DNA of 64,000 nt from Paenibacillus sp. SZ31 (GTDB taxonomy: Bacteria > Bacillota > Bacilli > Paenibacillales > Paenibacillaceae), in the NCBI RefSeq assembly GCF_012912005.1, contig NZ_JABBEA010000011.1:1-64000 (forward strand), in the 5' to 3' direction. Made by a program: the position numbers and the translations under genes. Positions within the stretch are counted from its first letter, which is position 1. Every line of letters begins with the position of its first letter. This document shows, piece after piece, positions 9,839-17,277 of this stretch. The notes beneath the pieces were generated by a model. It was given only the letters and a program-made list of their open reading frames with translations, searched no databases and was not told the origin of the DNA.

Positions 9839-9849
9839 AAAGGATTCGT
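9800..9849 (-). mobile_element. Inverted IS30-family 3' end fragment
   Basis: Read on the minus strand, this encodes NESFSEELSHLA then a stop, matching the transposase tail at the left edge of the window, and continues into the same terminal repeat. 44 of 50 bases match 27-76 in inverted orientation. Only the last codons and the end of the element remain; at about 9845 the sequence switches abruptly to RHS coding sequence, so the insertion sequence was lost by a deletion that fused its end to the RHS gene. Confidence 0.7.
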
Positions 9850-11266
9850 TTACGTACGACAATTTGGATCGGGTTTTTACCTCAAGCGTGAATAACGAGG
9901 CCTATCAGTACGACAAACAGGGTAACCGCTTGACTCTTGATTCCGAAGCGGAATCTAACATCACTGATGCTTCATATACGTATGATTTAAGGAATCGCTT
10001 AACGAACGTGCAAAAAGGCGACAAGCAGGTTGGTTACACGTATAATGGCGATAATCTATTAGTTGAACGATTGGAAAATGGCAAAACTACGCGTTATTAC
10101 TACGACGATCGTGCACAAATTATTGCGGAAGCCGAAGTAAACAGTGGTACCCCAACACTGAAAGCCAGCTATATCCGGGGAGAGAAACTGGAAGCAATCC
10201 AGTATGCAGATGGCAGTAAAGCATATGTGCAAGTGAACGGACATGGGGATGTGACAGAGCTTCGTGATGTAAACGGAGAGGTTCTCAACCGCTATGTGTA
10301 CGATATTTGGGGAAATACTCAGTCCCAAGAAGAGAAAGTACACAACCCTTTCCGATATGCTGGTGAGCTATGGGATGACACAACTGGACTGCAATATTTG
10401 AGAGCACGGTGGTATAACCCTGCTGAGGGGCGGTTCCTGAATGAGGATGCTTATAATGGCGAACTCGATGATCCGCTGACTCAAAATTTGTATACGTATG
10501 TGCTCAACAATCCGTTACGCTATGTTGATCCAACAGGGAACAAACAATGCGAAGGTGCAACGACGTGTGATGGCGATCCGGTCGAAACGAAGTTGCGAAA
10601 TTTTATTTACAACAAACTTCAAAATGGTTCGTACAATAATGTGGATCAATTTGCTTACGATATTGGTACGCTGACAATTCATATTGAGCAGAAAAAAGCG
10701 GGTTTAATTTTTGATGCAAATACTCGAGATTTGTATTGTAGAATGGCTAAATTGGCGGTATATGGAGCCGATAATGAAGCTCGAACTTACGGACAAGTCG
10801 ATATGGGCAATCTAGCAGCGCTATTTTTTGTAGGATCGATAAAAGGTGCTTCCTCCAACGTTCTTAGCGGAAAATTCAAGTCTTGTAACTGCTTTATTGC
10901 AGGAACCAAAATATTGACTGCCGAAGGAGATAAAAATATCGAAGACGTTGAAGTCGGAGATCAGGTTCTTGCGAAGTCTGAATATGATTCTAATGGCGAA
11001 TTAGCTTATAAAGAAGTATCTGCTTTATATCGCAACCAACGTGATGATATTATTAAATTGCACGTTGGGGAGCAAATCATCGAGACGACTGACAATTTGA
11101 GGGAAATGGATGGGTCTTCGCTGATGAACTTCAAGTGGGCGATAAACTTCAAAAAGCTGGTGGAAGCAACTTAACGATTGATAAGGTTGAGTTTGTTAAG
11201 CACGATAACCCAGTAACGGTATATAACTTTACAGTTCAGGACTTCCATACCAGGCGTGTTGATTAA
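9841..11266 (+). pseudogene. 5'-truncated, frameshifted RHS tip with broken Hint domain
   Basis: YD repeats (FTYDNLDRV onward), the RHS core signature YLRARWYNPAEGRF and the downstream NPLRYVDPTG motif show the C-terminal end of an RHS protein. The N-terminal two thousand or so residues are missing. An ATG at 9801 lies in antisense IS30 sequence and is not the original start. After a spacer unlike that of the first RHS gene comes a Hint domain starting NCFIAGTK. A 13-base deletion near 11092 removes the conserved His-Pro-Phe-Trp block and shifts the frame, giving an early stop at 11174. The old frame resumes (GWVFADELQVGDKL...) up to DFHT at 11250, where an insertion sequence cuts it. No toxin domain remains. 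It is a displaced tip cassette, not a working toxin. Confidence 0.85.
10932..11062 (+). repeat. 131-bp Hint-domain block, copy 2
   Basis: Identical at every base to 7818-7948; see copy 1. The surrounding Hint sequence of this pseudogene has diverged from the first gene. Confidence 0.9.
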
Positions 11267-12499
11267 CCAATAATTGGGTTAATACTAAGCTTGCAACGGT
11301 CTAGCAATAAGGAAATAGCGACTCGCCATTCGGGAGAAAGTTGTCCAAGAAGGAACAAGCGCACGAAAGAAACGAGCGCCAGTGATTTGCACTTCATGAT
11401 GAACGGCTGAGTGCTGTTGTACAGCCATTGGAGAAGGACATCAGCAATTAAAGCAGCGAATAATTGTCCATATACGGCATTTTCCGTTGTGCCGAATAAC
11501 CTAGATACATTCAGATGTTGCTTGATCCATCGAAAGAATACTTCGATGCCCCACCTGGCCTTGTAGATCGCCGCGATTTGTTCAGCCGACAGATGCAAGA
11601 GATTGGTGACGACACGAATCTCGTTGCCATGATCATCTTGAAAAAATACGACCCGATGGCGTTTTTCGGATCGACATTGTTCGGTGCCAAGTCTGCACGT
11701 GATGTCCCGCGTCACATTCGAATGTTCCACGACTTGACGCTGCAGCGAACGATGCGTTGTCATTGTCATGTTTTCTTTGATGCGAATCACGAAATATTGT
11801 TGCTGTGTGGCGTACGTATCAAAACGCTCAATCTTTCCGTAGGCACGGTTCTCCACCATAATAAAGTCGGGGTTTGCAAGCTTTTCCCCCATCGGTCCAT
11901 CATGCTTGGTCGCGACCGTTTCCACGACTTTTGCGGGCAGGTTGGCTGAAGCGTCGTAAGCCACATGAAGCTTGACGCCCGAGCGTTTGCCATGGAATAC
12001 GGCCCAAGGCAATCTCGTTTGGCCTACGGTGATGGTTGTCGAATCGACGAGCAGTAGGGCGGAAGGAATCCGCAGTTTCCGCCGGGTTGAGCGGTTGCAT
12101 TGGGCAGCTACGATTTCAAACAAACGTTTGAACACTTCATAAGGGACATCCGCAGCCTTCTTGGAGAACGTCGAATAATTCACGGAAGGCAATCCGCAAA
12201 GTATCGCTCTGTCCACACCGGCACGATAACTTTCCCACTCTCTGGCCGCAGCATGGGTTAGAAATTGAAACAAGGTATACACCGTAAATTTCTTTCCTTT
12301 GTCGTGGTACCCGACAGCTTGCACAACGGCTTCCACTTCTTCTTCGCTAAGTAATGTTTGCACAATATTCATAAATGGGGTAATCTTTTTCATGAGAGGT
12401 CTCCTTTTTCGAATCCTTGGTATGGTAACTATCGATTCTACTAAAGGCAAGACCTCTTTTCAAATTTTATTCCCTGTTACTGGATAATCAACAGGCCTG
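11251..12499 (-). mobile_element. IS4-family insertion sequence
   Basis: About 1249 bp bounded by imperfect inverted repeats beginning CAGGCGTGTTGATTA on the left and, read inward, CAGGCCTGTTGATTA on the right, with about 20 of 23 positions matching. The symmetry extends four further bases outward (ATAC/GTAT), which may be chance because ATAC is RHS sequence on the left. One transposase gene fills the element. No convincing target duplication is visible, and the RHS gene does not resume on the right, so sequence beyond the right end has probably been deleted or rearranged. Confidence 0.8.
11263..12393 (-). CDS. IS4-family transposase, probably inactive
   Basis: The 376-residue product belongs to the IS4 DDE transposase group: first acidic residue in LLLVDSTTITVG, RSGVKLHVAYD, and the final Glu region in YKARWGIEVFFRWIKQHL. 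At the second position, where relatives have a D-R-x-Y motif (VEDRAY as I remember it), this copy reads VENRAYG, so the catalytic Asp is probably Asn (AAC rather than GAC). That should abolish transposition, although I could not align relatives. I chose the ATG at 12393 because AAGGAGA lies seven bases upstream; an in-frame start at 12450 has no such site. The frame is otherwise intact and full length. Confidence 0.85.
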   Translation of the reverse strand: MKKITPFMNIVQTLLSEEEVEAVVQAVGYHDKGKKFTVYTLFQFLTHAAAREWESYRAGVDRAILCGLPSVNYSTFSKKAADVPYEVFKRLFEIVAAQCNRSTRRKLRIPSALLLVDSTTITVGQTRLPWAVFHGKRSGVKLHVAYDASANLPAKVVETVATKHDGPMGEKLANPDFIMVENRAYGKIERFDTYATQQQYFVIRIKENMTMTTHRSLQRQVVEHSNVTRDITCRLGTEQCRSEKRHRVVFFQDDHGNEIRVVTNLLHLSAEQIAAIYKARWGIEVFFRWIKQHLNVSRLFGTTENAVYGQLFAALIADVLLQWLYNSTQPFIMKCKSLALVSFVRLFLLGQLSPEWRVAISLLLDRCKLSINPIIG

Positions 12500-12603
12500 G
12501 TATTAGAGGATTAAAAAAAGTTCAAACGCATGTTTAACTGTGGCTGTTCGGTGAGGGTAACTTTTTTACTCTTATTGAGTAGCTTTCTACAAAACGTTGA
12601 ATG

Positions 12604-12643
12604 AAAAAACTTCTCACTGGCTAAAACTAGTGAGAAGTTTTTT
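12604..12643. terminator. Strong bidirectional hairpin terminator
   Basis: A perfect 15-bp stem (AAAAAACTTCTCACT with its complement) and a 10-base loop give an A-run on the left and a T-run on the right, so it can act in both directions. It may be the terminator of the gene that originally followed the RHS tip. Confidence 0.8.
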
Positions 12644-12715
12644 GAATTAAAAGGGATATTTTTCGGTTTTTTTGAATTTATAATAGCAATTATATAGGAG
12701 GGAGGAGACAATAGA

Positions 12716-12841
12716 TTGCATTATTACCCTATGAATAAGGCGGCTGTGAGAGAACAAAGTAAAAATTATCGCTTCTCATACACGGTCATCGTCAATTTGT
12801 TTACTCGTAAGGTTGGTAAAGAAGAATACATAGAAATGTGA
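12716..12841 (+). CDS. Possible 41-residue peptide or gene remnant
   Basis: A TTG at 12716 follows GGAGGGAGGAG at good spacing and opens a 41-codon frame (MHYYPMNKAAVREQSKNYRF...). The composition is protein-like, but I recognise no family. It sits among other broken frames, so it may be the first part of a decayed gene. Confidence 0.3.
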   Translation: MHYYPMNKAAVREQSKNYRFSYTVIVNLFTRKVGKEEYIEM

Positions 12842-13159
12842 GGGTTAATTCTGACATCAAGTTGATGAAGATCATTATCACAACGGGCAGCCAATGTTGT
12901 CTACGGATTGATTGAAACACAACCTGAATTTACAGAGTGTGAACAGTTTCAAATTGCTGGGATTGCTTTTGCGAGCACTTATGATTAGATTTATGTTATT
13001 TTTAGCTATATTATTAATTTGTGGATCAAGTAGTACCCATTAAATCTGATGATGTTGTGCAAGTTCGGGAAGCAGCTCGCAATTCATTCCCAGCAGGAAT
13101 GCCAATATCTTATGATTACTAATTTGGATTGATAAATTGAAGAGGATTTTTAGTTTAGA
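12842..13159 (+). other. Eroded coding remnants, unrecognised
   Basis: Short open stretches in different frames look like pieces of former genes: one reads YGLIETQPEFTECEQF and ends at a TAG near 12987, another reads VDQVVPIKSDDVVQVREAAR and ends at 13122. Neither has a start with a ribosome site. They may be remnants of immunity genes that once followed the RHS tip. The family is not recognised. Confidence 0.35.
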
Positions 13160-13199
13160 CAAGCCCCAACCGTTATATATTAGATTGGGGTTGTTTTTT
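13160..13199 (+). terminator. Hairpin terminator
   Basis: CAAGCCCCAA pairs with TTGGGGTTG, with one bulged base, followed by a T-run. It ends the block of remnants. Confidence 0.65.
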
Positions 13200-13225
13200 A
13201 GGTGGATTGATTGAAAGAGATCCCT

Positions 13226-13891
13226 TCAGAAGGTAATGTACTTGGATTTATTCAAAGTCCATTCCCCAGCTATATTCGGATACATGGCTGAAAAATCCTT
13301 GCTTGGTACTTGGATTGGATGATCAAAGGAAGTATAACGCAGACTCCATAAAGGGAGGGTAGTTCCACAAGTATAGAAAAGCGATAAGGTTTCTCCTCGT
13401 TCTAAAGCAGAACTAGGATCAATTATTTTTGTTTTTTCCTTAGCGTTTTGCAGATCGTAAAAGTAATTACTAGCGATCACGCTACCTAAGCTATGTGAAA
13501 CCACACAGAGAGGAGTATCCGGCCCAACTTCGATACTTATGCGATTCAGTTGCTTGCTTATCGTATGATGCACAGCGTCGTAGTTTTGTTCTCCACCGTC
13601 CCTTAAAGGCTGGTATGCAACAGCATCTGCCAAATAATGAATCATGAATTCTCTAAGTTCTTCGTATCGGAGATTATATGGTGCTCCTACTAACTTCCTT
13701 TTTAACTCTTCCTCGCGCTCAGCAAAAACAGATGCCCACCACACCGGTCTAATTTCTATACATAACTCAGGATTTTTCATTCCACTAACTGTAGTAAAGG
13801 TCTTATGTAGATTATCACTGAATATTGTTGCGAAATCCTCATGTTGTTTACCTAAGCCGTGTATAACAATGACTGCTATCTTTAGTTACAT
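13226..13891 (-). pseudogene. Broken paralogue of the lipase-like hydrolase
   Basis: The minus-strand product is clearly related to the intact hydrolase at 14699-15547: IHGLGKQ, EREEELKRKL, FMIHYLADAVAYQP, NYDAVHHT, the nucleophile motif VVSHSLGSVIAS, SALERGETL, and TTLPLWSLRY. The start region (AAGGAG, ATG at 13891) is followed at once by TAA in frame, so the natural N-terminus carrying the oxyanion IHGLG motif is cut off; an internal ATG exists at 13780. The 3' end departs from the paralogue after GEWT, and about 80 C-terminal residues are missing. It is a decayed duplicate in inverted orientation. Confidence 0.75.
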
Positions 13892-13991
13892 ATACATACA
13901 TCTCCTTGTTTCCAGCATTTTAAACAAAAAAGACTCAATTATATAATTTAAGTTGGCTCTCTTTATATTTACCTTTTGTGATACTTATTAT

Positions 13992-14520
13992 GTACGTACC
14001 CAGAGGCACGCATTATCTATTTGGTGAAAGTCCAATCAAAGGAGGGGCCATGCCACCTTTGTAGCCAGGACGCTTGCACATGACGAGATCTGTGTGTAAA
14101 AGCGCATCGACAAAAGAATCGGTCAGATCCCGGGCGAGCGACAAGCCAGGCCGCAACATCAAGTGAATCCTGCCACGTCGTCAAAAGGGCCCTACGAAGG
14201 GGAAAAGAGGGAGCCGAGTCTTGTGACAATGGACGAAGGCCGAGGAAGCTGTGCAGAACTTGGGACAACAGCGAAGAACCCTCCGGCGTAAAGGGAATGG
14301 CATGGATTGAAAGATAATGCATTGAAACCGATTAACCCTGTGCTATGCGAAGAAGAGATAGCACAGGAGCTGAATTCAAATATATTGCCAATATGTATGG
14401 AGTAAAAACGTTATTGTGATCCGCATGCCGATGAATGACAAACATCGGAAAGTCGTGTGAGGGAAAACCTCACGTACGGTTTGATGAGGAGGGCTGGTTT
14501 GAATCCAACCCTGTACTCTA
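13992..14520 (+). mobile_element. ORF-less group II intron
   Basis: The stretch begins near GTACGTACC and contains the domain I signature TTGGTGAAAGTCCAAT, the conserved inner segments (for example AACCCTCCGGCGTAAAGGG), and a domain V hairpin at about 14447-14483 in which GTGTGAGG, a GAAAA loop and CCTCACGTACGGTT are visible. A domain VI-like hairpin and a TACTCTA 3' end follow. Domain IV is a tiny hairpin (TGCTAT/ATAGCA) with no reverse transcriptase/maturase. In domain V the usual AGC triad reads AGT, with a G-U wobble. Group II introns are self-splicing retroelements; this one would need a maturase from elsewhere, or it is a decayed copy. The 5' boundary is uncertain by some bases. Confidence 0.75.
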
Positions 14521-14698
14521 GTAAGATCGTTATTTTCATGACAATAATGGTAAACTGTGTATAAAATGGAAGAATCACATTTTTAAAATAATGGTGGTTG
14601 GAAAGGTTCTTCTGACAAAACAAGCTTCAGGCATGTTCGAGTCGTGGCATTCATATGGTGGAGAAAGAGATCCTAGTCAATCGATGAGGAGGAGAGCC

Positions 14699-15547
14699 AT
14701 GACACGTATTGCGGTGATGGTCATTCATGGGCTGGGTATGCGGAAGGATGGGTACGCGGACAAGCTGATTGCTTGTTTGCATAAGGAATTGGACAAGGTG
14801 ATGGTCTTGCCTGGAGCCTCCAAACAGATGCTGGATATCGAGCCTGTATATTGGGCGGATGTATTTGAGGAGCGGGAAGAGGCGCTCTTTCAACAGCTCG
14901 TCAGCTCTCCGGGATTGAACTTTCAGGCGTTGCGCCGATTTGTCATCCACTACCTGGCTGATGCGGTTGCTTATCAACCGGTGGAGAATCAAGGCCATAA
15001 CTATGATGCTGTACATCGAACGTTGAATCAGGCACTGCATACCCTTGCACAGCGTAATGGACCGGAAGCTCCGCTCTGTGTGGTTGCTCATAGTTTGGGT
15101 GCCGTAATCGCAAGTAACTTCTTCTACGATCTGCAATATCCGTCCAGTCGTGTTCCTGAGATTGTGGATGTGAACTCGGCTTTGGAACGGGGGGACACCC
15201 TGACCAATTTTTACTCGTTCGGTACAACCCTGCCCTTATGGAGTTTGCGTTATCATGACTTTAGTCGCCCGATTCAGGTGCCCTCCTCCCATGTGAATCA
15301 CTATTATGCCGGGCTGGAAGGGGAATGGGTGAACTTCTATGATCGGGATGATATCCTGGGTTATCCGCTGCGTCCCATTGATCCGGCTTATGAGAAAGCC
15401 GTCAAAGAAGATATTGAAGTGAACTCTGGCGGCGTGGCAATGAGTTGGAATCCACTAAGTCATGGAGGTTATTTCTCCAATGCAAGCATGAATCGAAGAA
15501 TCGCGCAGGGGCTCGCTCGAACGTGGACCTGGGTAAATCGTTCATAA
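14699..15547 (+). CDS. Alpha/beta hydrolase, lipase-like
   Basis: The 282-residue product starts at the ATG at 14699 behind GAGGAGG; a longer frame from 14591 lacks a ribosome site. It has the oxyanion-loop motif VIHGLG near the N-terminus and the nucleophile elbow VAHSLGAVIAS, typical of serine esterases and lipases. No signal peptide is present, so it acts in the cytoplasm. Substrate unknown. A truncated inverted paralogue lies at 13226-13891 on the other side of the group II intron. No clear operon partner. Confidence 0.75.
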   Translation: MTRIAVMVIHGLGMRKDGYADKLIACLHKELDKVMVLPGASKQMLDIEPVYWADVFEEREEALFQQLVSSPGLNFQALRRFVIHYLADAVAYQPVENQGHNYDAVHRTLNQALHTLAQRNGPEAPLCVVAHSLGAVIASNFFYDLQYPSSRVPEIVDVNSALERGDTLTNFYSFGTTLPLWSLRYHDFSRPIQVPSSHVNHYYAGLEGEWVNFYDRDDILGYPLRPIDPAYEKAVKEDIEVNSGGVAMSWNPLSHGGYFSNASMNRRIAQGLARTWTWVNRS

Positions 15548-15649
15548 TATAAGAGGTTCTATCTTCATCCCATCTTCTTGGTACTGAAAATCGATCTTTT
15601 TGAACACTATTGTAAGTACTATAAGTATTAAAATTAGGAGGAAACAAAT

Positions 15650-15913
15650 ATGGAATGCAGGACAGGCTGTGCCGCATGTTGTATCGCGATTTCCATATCA
15701 TCACCGATACCGGGCATGGCTCATGGCAAGCCGGCAGGTGTACGCTGTGTGCAGCTTACCGATGATAATCGCTGCGGAATTTTTGGCCAAAAAGATCGTC
15801 CTGCTGTATGCAGTGGATTGCAGGCTGAGGAAGAGATGTGTGGTAGCACCGATCAGGAAGCCTTTGATATTCTAACCTGGTTGGAGCAAGAAACCGCACC
15901 AAAGGTAATGTGA
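15650..15913 (+). CDS. YkgJ-family cysteine cluster protein
   Basis: The 87-residue product has the YkgJ/UPF0153 cysteine pattern (CRTGCAACC at the N-terminus, RCVQL, RCGIF, RPAVCSG, MCG), thought to bind zinc or an iron-sulfur cluster. ATG at 15650 follows AGGAGG. The role in the cell is not established. It is followed by a strong terminator and is probably monocistronic. Confidence 0.8.
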   Translation: MECRTGCAACCIAISISSPIPGMAHGKPAGVRCVQLTDDNRCGIFGQKDRPAVCSGLQAEEEMCGSTDQEAFDILTWLEQETAPKVM

Positions 15914-15942
15914 GTATTGCTGAAGATGAGTCTGTACAAATA

Positions 15943-15987
15943 AAAGAGAGTATCCGCAGGATGTGATATCAAGTGGATACTCTCTTT
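15943..15987. terminator. Bidirectional terminator between convergent genes
   Basis: A 13-bp perfect stem (AAAGAGAGTATCC) with a 19-base loop lies between the ends of the YkgJ gene and the AbrB-family gene. Confidence 0.85.
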
Positions 15988-16012
15988 GTCATGGAATCGG
16001 GGCAAAAAATAG

Positions 16013-17119
16013 TCATTGAAGTGAGGGATCTGCTTTCTTTCTTTTCAACATATGTACGAGAATCATCTTCAGTACGGAAGAGACGATGAAGAAAATAAAG
16101 AGAATGCGAAACAATTGATATCCGGATACAACCGAAAGATCGGCATTCACTTCATGTGCCATGATACTCATCTGATCCATGCCGCCAGGGGCCATACTGA
16201 GTAGTGAGGTAGCCGCCGAGAGAGAGAACACATTCATTAACAGATAACTCAATCCAAGCGCACCAGCAATGAGCAGCACACTGCTAATCACCGCTAGGGT
16301 CACCGTCTGCGCTTTACGTTGCAACTGTTCCGGCTTGAGCATCAGTCCAACGTGACTGCCAATCATCAATTGCGATACGTTCAGCAGGGATGTTGGCAGA
16401 CTTGGCGTGTGCAGCGTTGTGCTTATTTGAATGACACACATGACGATCATGGGACCCAGCATAAAGGCCGTCGGAAACCGGAGTTTGCGTGCAATCCACG
16501 CACCCGCTACACAGAGCGGGGCATAGAGGAGAATCTCGGGGAAAAGAGCACCCCACGTTGCTATATCAATGAGCGGCTGACCTGAACCGCCACCTGCGGT
16601 ACCTCCAATCCACGGACTGAACAGCAAGAACGGAACACAGAAGACGATCATGATTAGCCGAGTCACCTGCAAAAAGGTAACCAGCGTCAGATTGATGGAT
16701 TTCATCTCTTCTGCAAGGGACACCATCTGGGAGAGTCCTCCTGGAATGCTGCCAACCAGCAGAGAAGGAAAGTCAAAATCAGTCACCCTTGAAGCGATGT
16801 AGGCCGTAATTACACACAATCCGATTAAAAGCAGGGTCATCAGCAGCATCATGGGAAGTTGTTGCAGAATGCCGTGCAGTGCCTCTTCTGTTAAGGTGAG
16901 TCCAATCGAATAGCCAACGATCAGAATGCCATAGTCCCGAATGGAGGCAGGCCACATGAGGGGCCATTTGGCGACTTGGGAGCCAAGCAGCATAAATACC
17001 ATTGGCCCGAGCAACCACGGGATCGGTGTATGAATGGCTGTGAACAGCAATCCGCCAAGAACAGAGACACCCAGACTAAGAAAAAACCGAAAGACAACGT
17101 GGGAACCAAGCTTGCGCAT
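16013..17119 (-). CDS. AbrB-family membrane protein (COG3180)
   Basis: The product of about 368 residues is almost entirely membrane segments in two related halves, each with a Gly/Pro-rich motif (PWLLGPM...; VGSIPGGLSQMVSLAEEM and SMAPGGMDQMSIMAHEV). This is the AbrB/ammonia-monooxygenase-like integral membrane family, unrelated to the AbrB transition-state regulator. Function unknown; transport is often proposed. Two starts are possible: an ATG at 17128 without a good ribosome site, or the ATG at 17119, whose A overlaps the TGA of an upstream 28-codon ORF with a strong ribosome site. I favour 17119 with translational coupling. Confidence 0.8.
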   Translation of the reverse strand: MRKLGSHVVFRFFLSLGVSVLGGLLFTAIHTPIPWLLGPMVFMLLGSQVAKWPLMWPASIRDYGILIVGYSIGLTLTEEALHGILQQLPMMLLMTLLLIGLCVITAYIASRVTDFDFPSLLVGSIPGGLSQMVSLAEEMKSINLTLVTFLQVTRLIMIVFCVPFLLFSPWIGGTAGGGSGQPLIDIATWGALFPEILLYAPLCVAGAWIARKLRFPTAFMLGPMIVMCVIQISTTLHTPSLPTSLLNVSQLMIGSHVGLMLKPEQLQRKAQTVTLAVISSVLLIAGALGLSYLLMNVFSLSAATSLLSMAPGGMDQMSIMAHEVNADLSVVSGYQLFRILFIFFIVSSVLKMILVHMLKRKKADPSLQ

Positions 17120-17205
17120 CAGTTCCATCCGTTTAGCCTACCGGTTGAATGAGGTGGTATGAGATTCAGGTATGCATTCAGGTTTAATGAAGGATTCATG
17201 TTCAT
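17119..17205 (-). CDS. 28-residue leader peptide coupled to AbrB-family gene
   Basis: An ATG at 17205 sits nine bases after AGGAG and opens a 28-codon frame (MNMNPSLNLNAYLNLIPPHS...) that ends in TGA overlapping the ATG of the membrane protein as TGATG. The membrane gene itself has no good ribosome site, so its translation may depend on this ORF. The peptide is rich in Asn and Leu. No family is recognised. Coupling is inference from the layout. Confidence 0.55.
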   Translation of the reverse strand: MNMNPSLNLNAYLNLIPPHSTGRLNGWN

Positions 17206-17277
17206 ATGTGATCACTCCTGATGATGAGATACGTTGCGTTATCTGCGGAACAACCCAGGCTGCTTCTGTCTAACTCA

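Noticed and set aside
9801..9840. ATG at 9801 as start of the second RHS protein
   Set aside because: The first fourteen codons are antisense to the IS30 end; RHS similarity begins only at about 9841.
12511..12711. 66-codon minus-strand ORF after the IS4 element
   Set aside because: It runs through the strong hairpin terminator and has no good start; not a gene.
14017..14322. 101-codon minus-strand ORF inside the intron
   Set aside because: It lies across conserved group II intron RNA segments, has no ribosome site, and has no protein-like signature.
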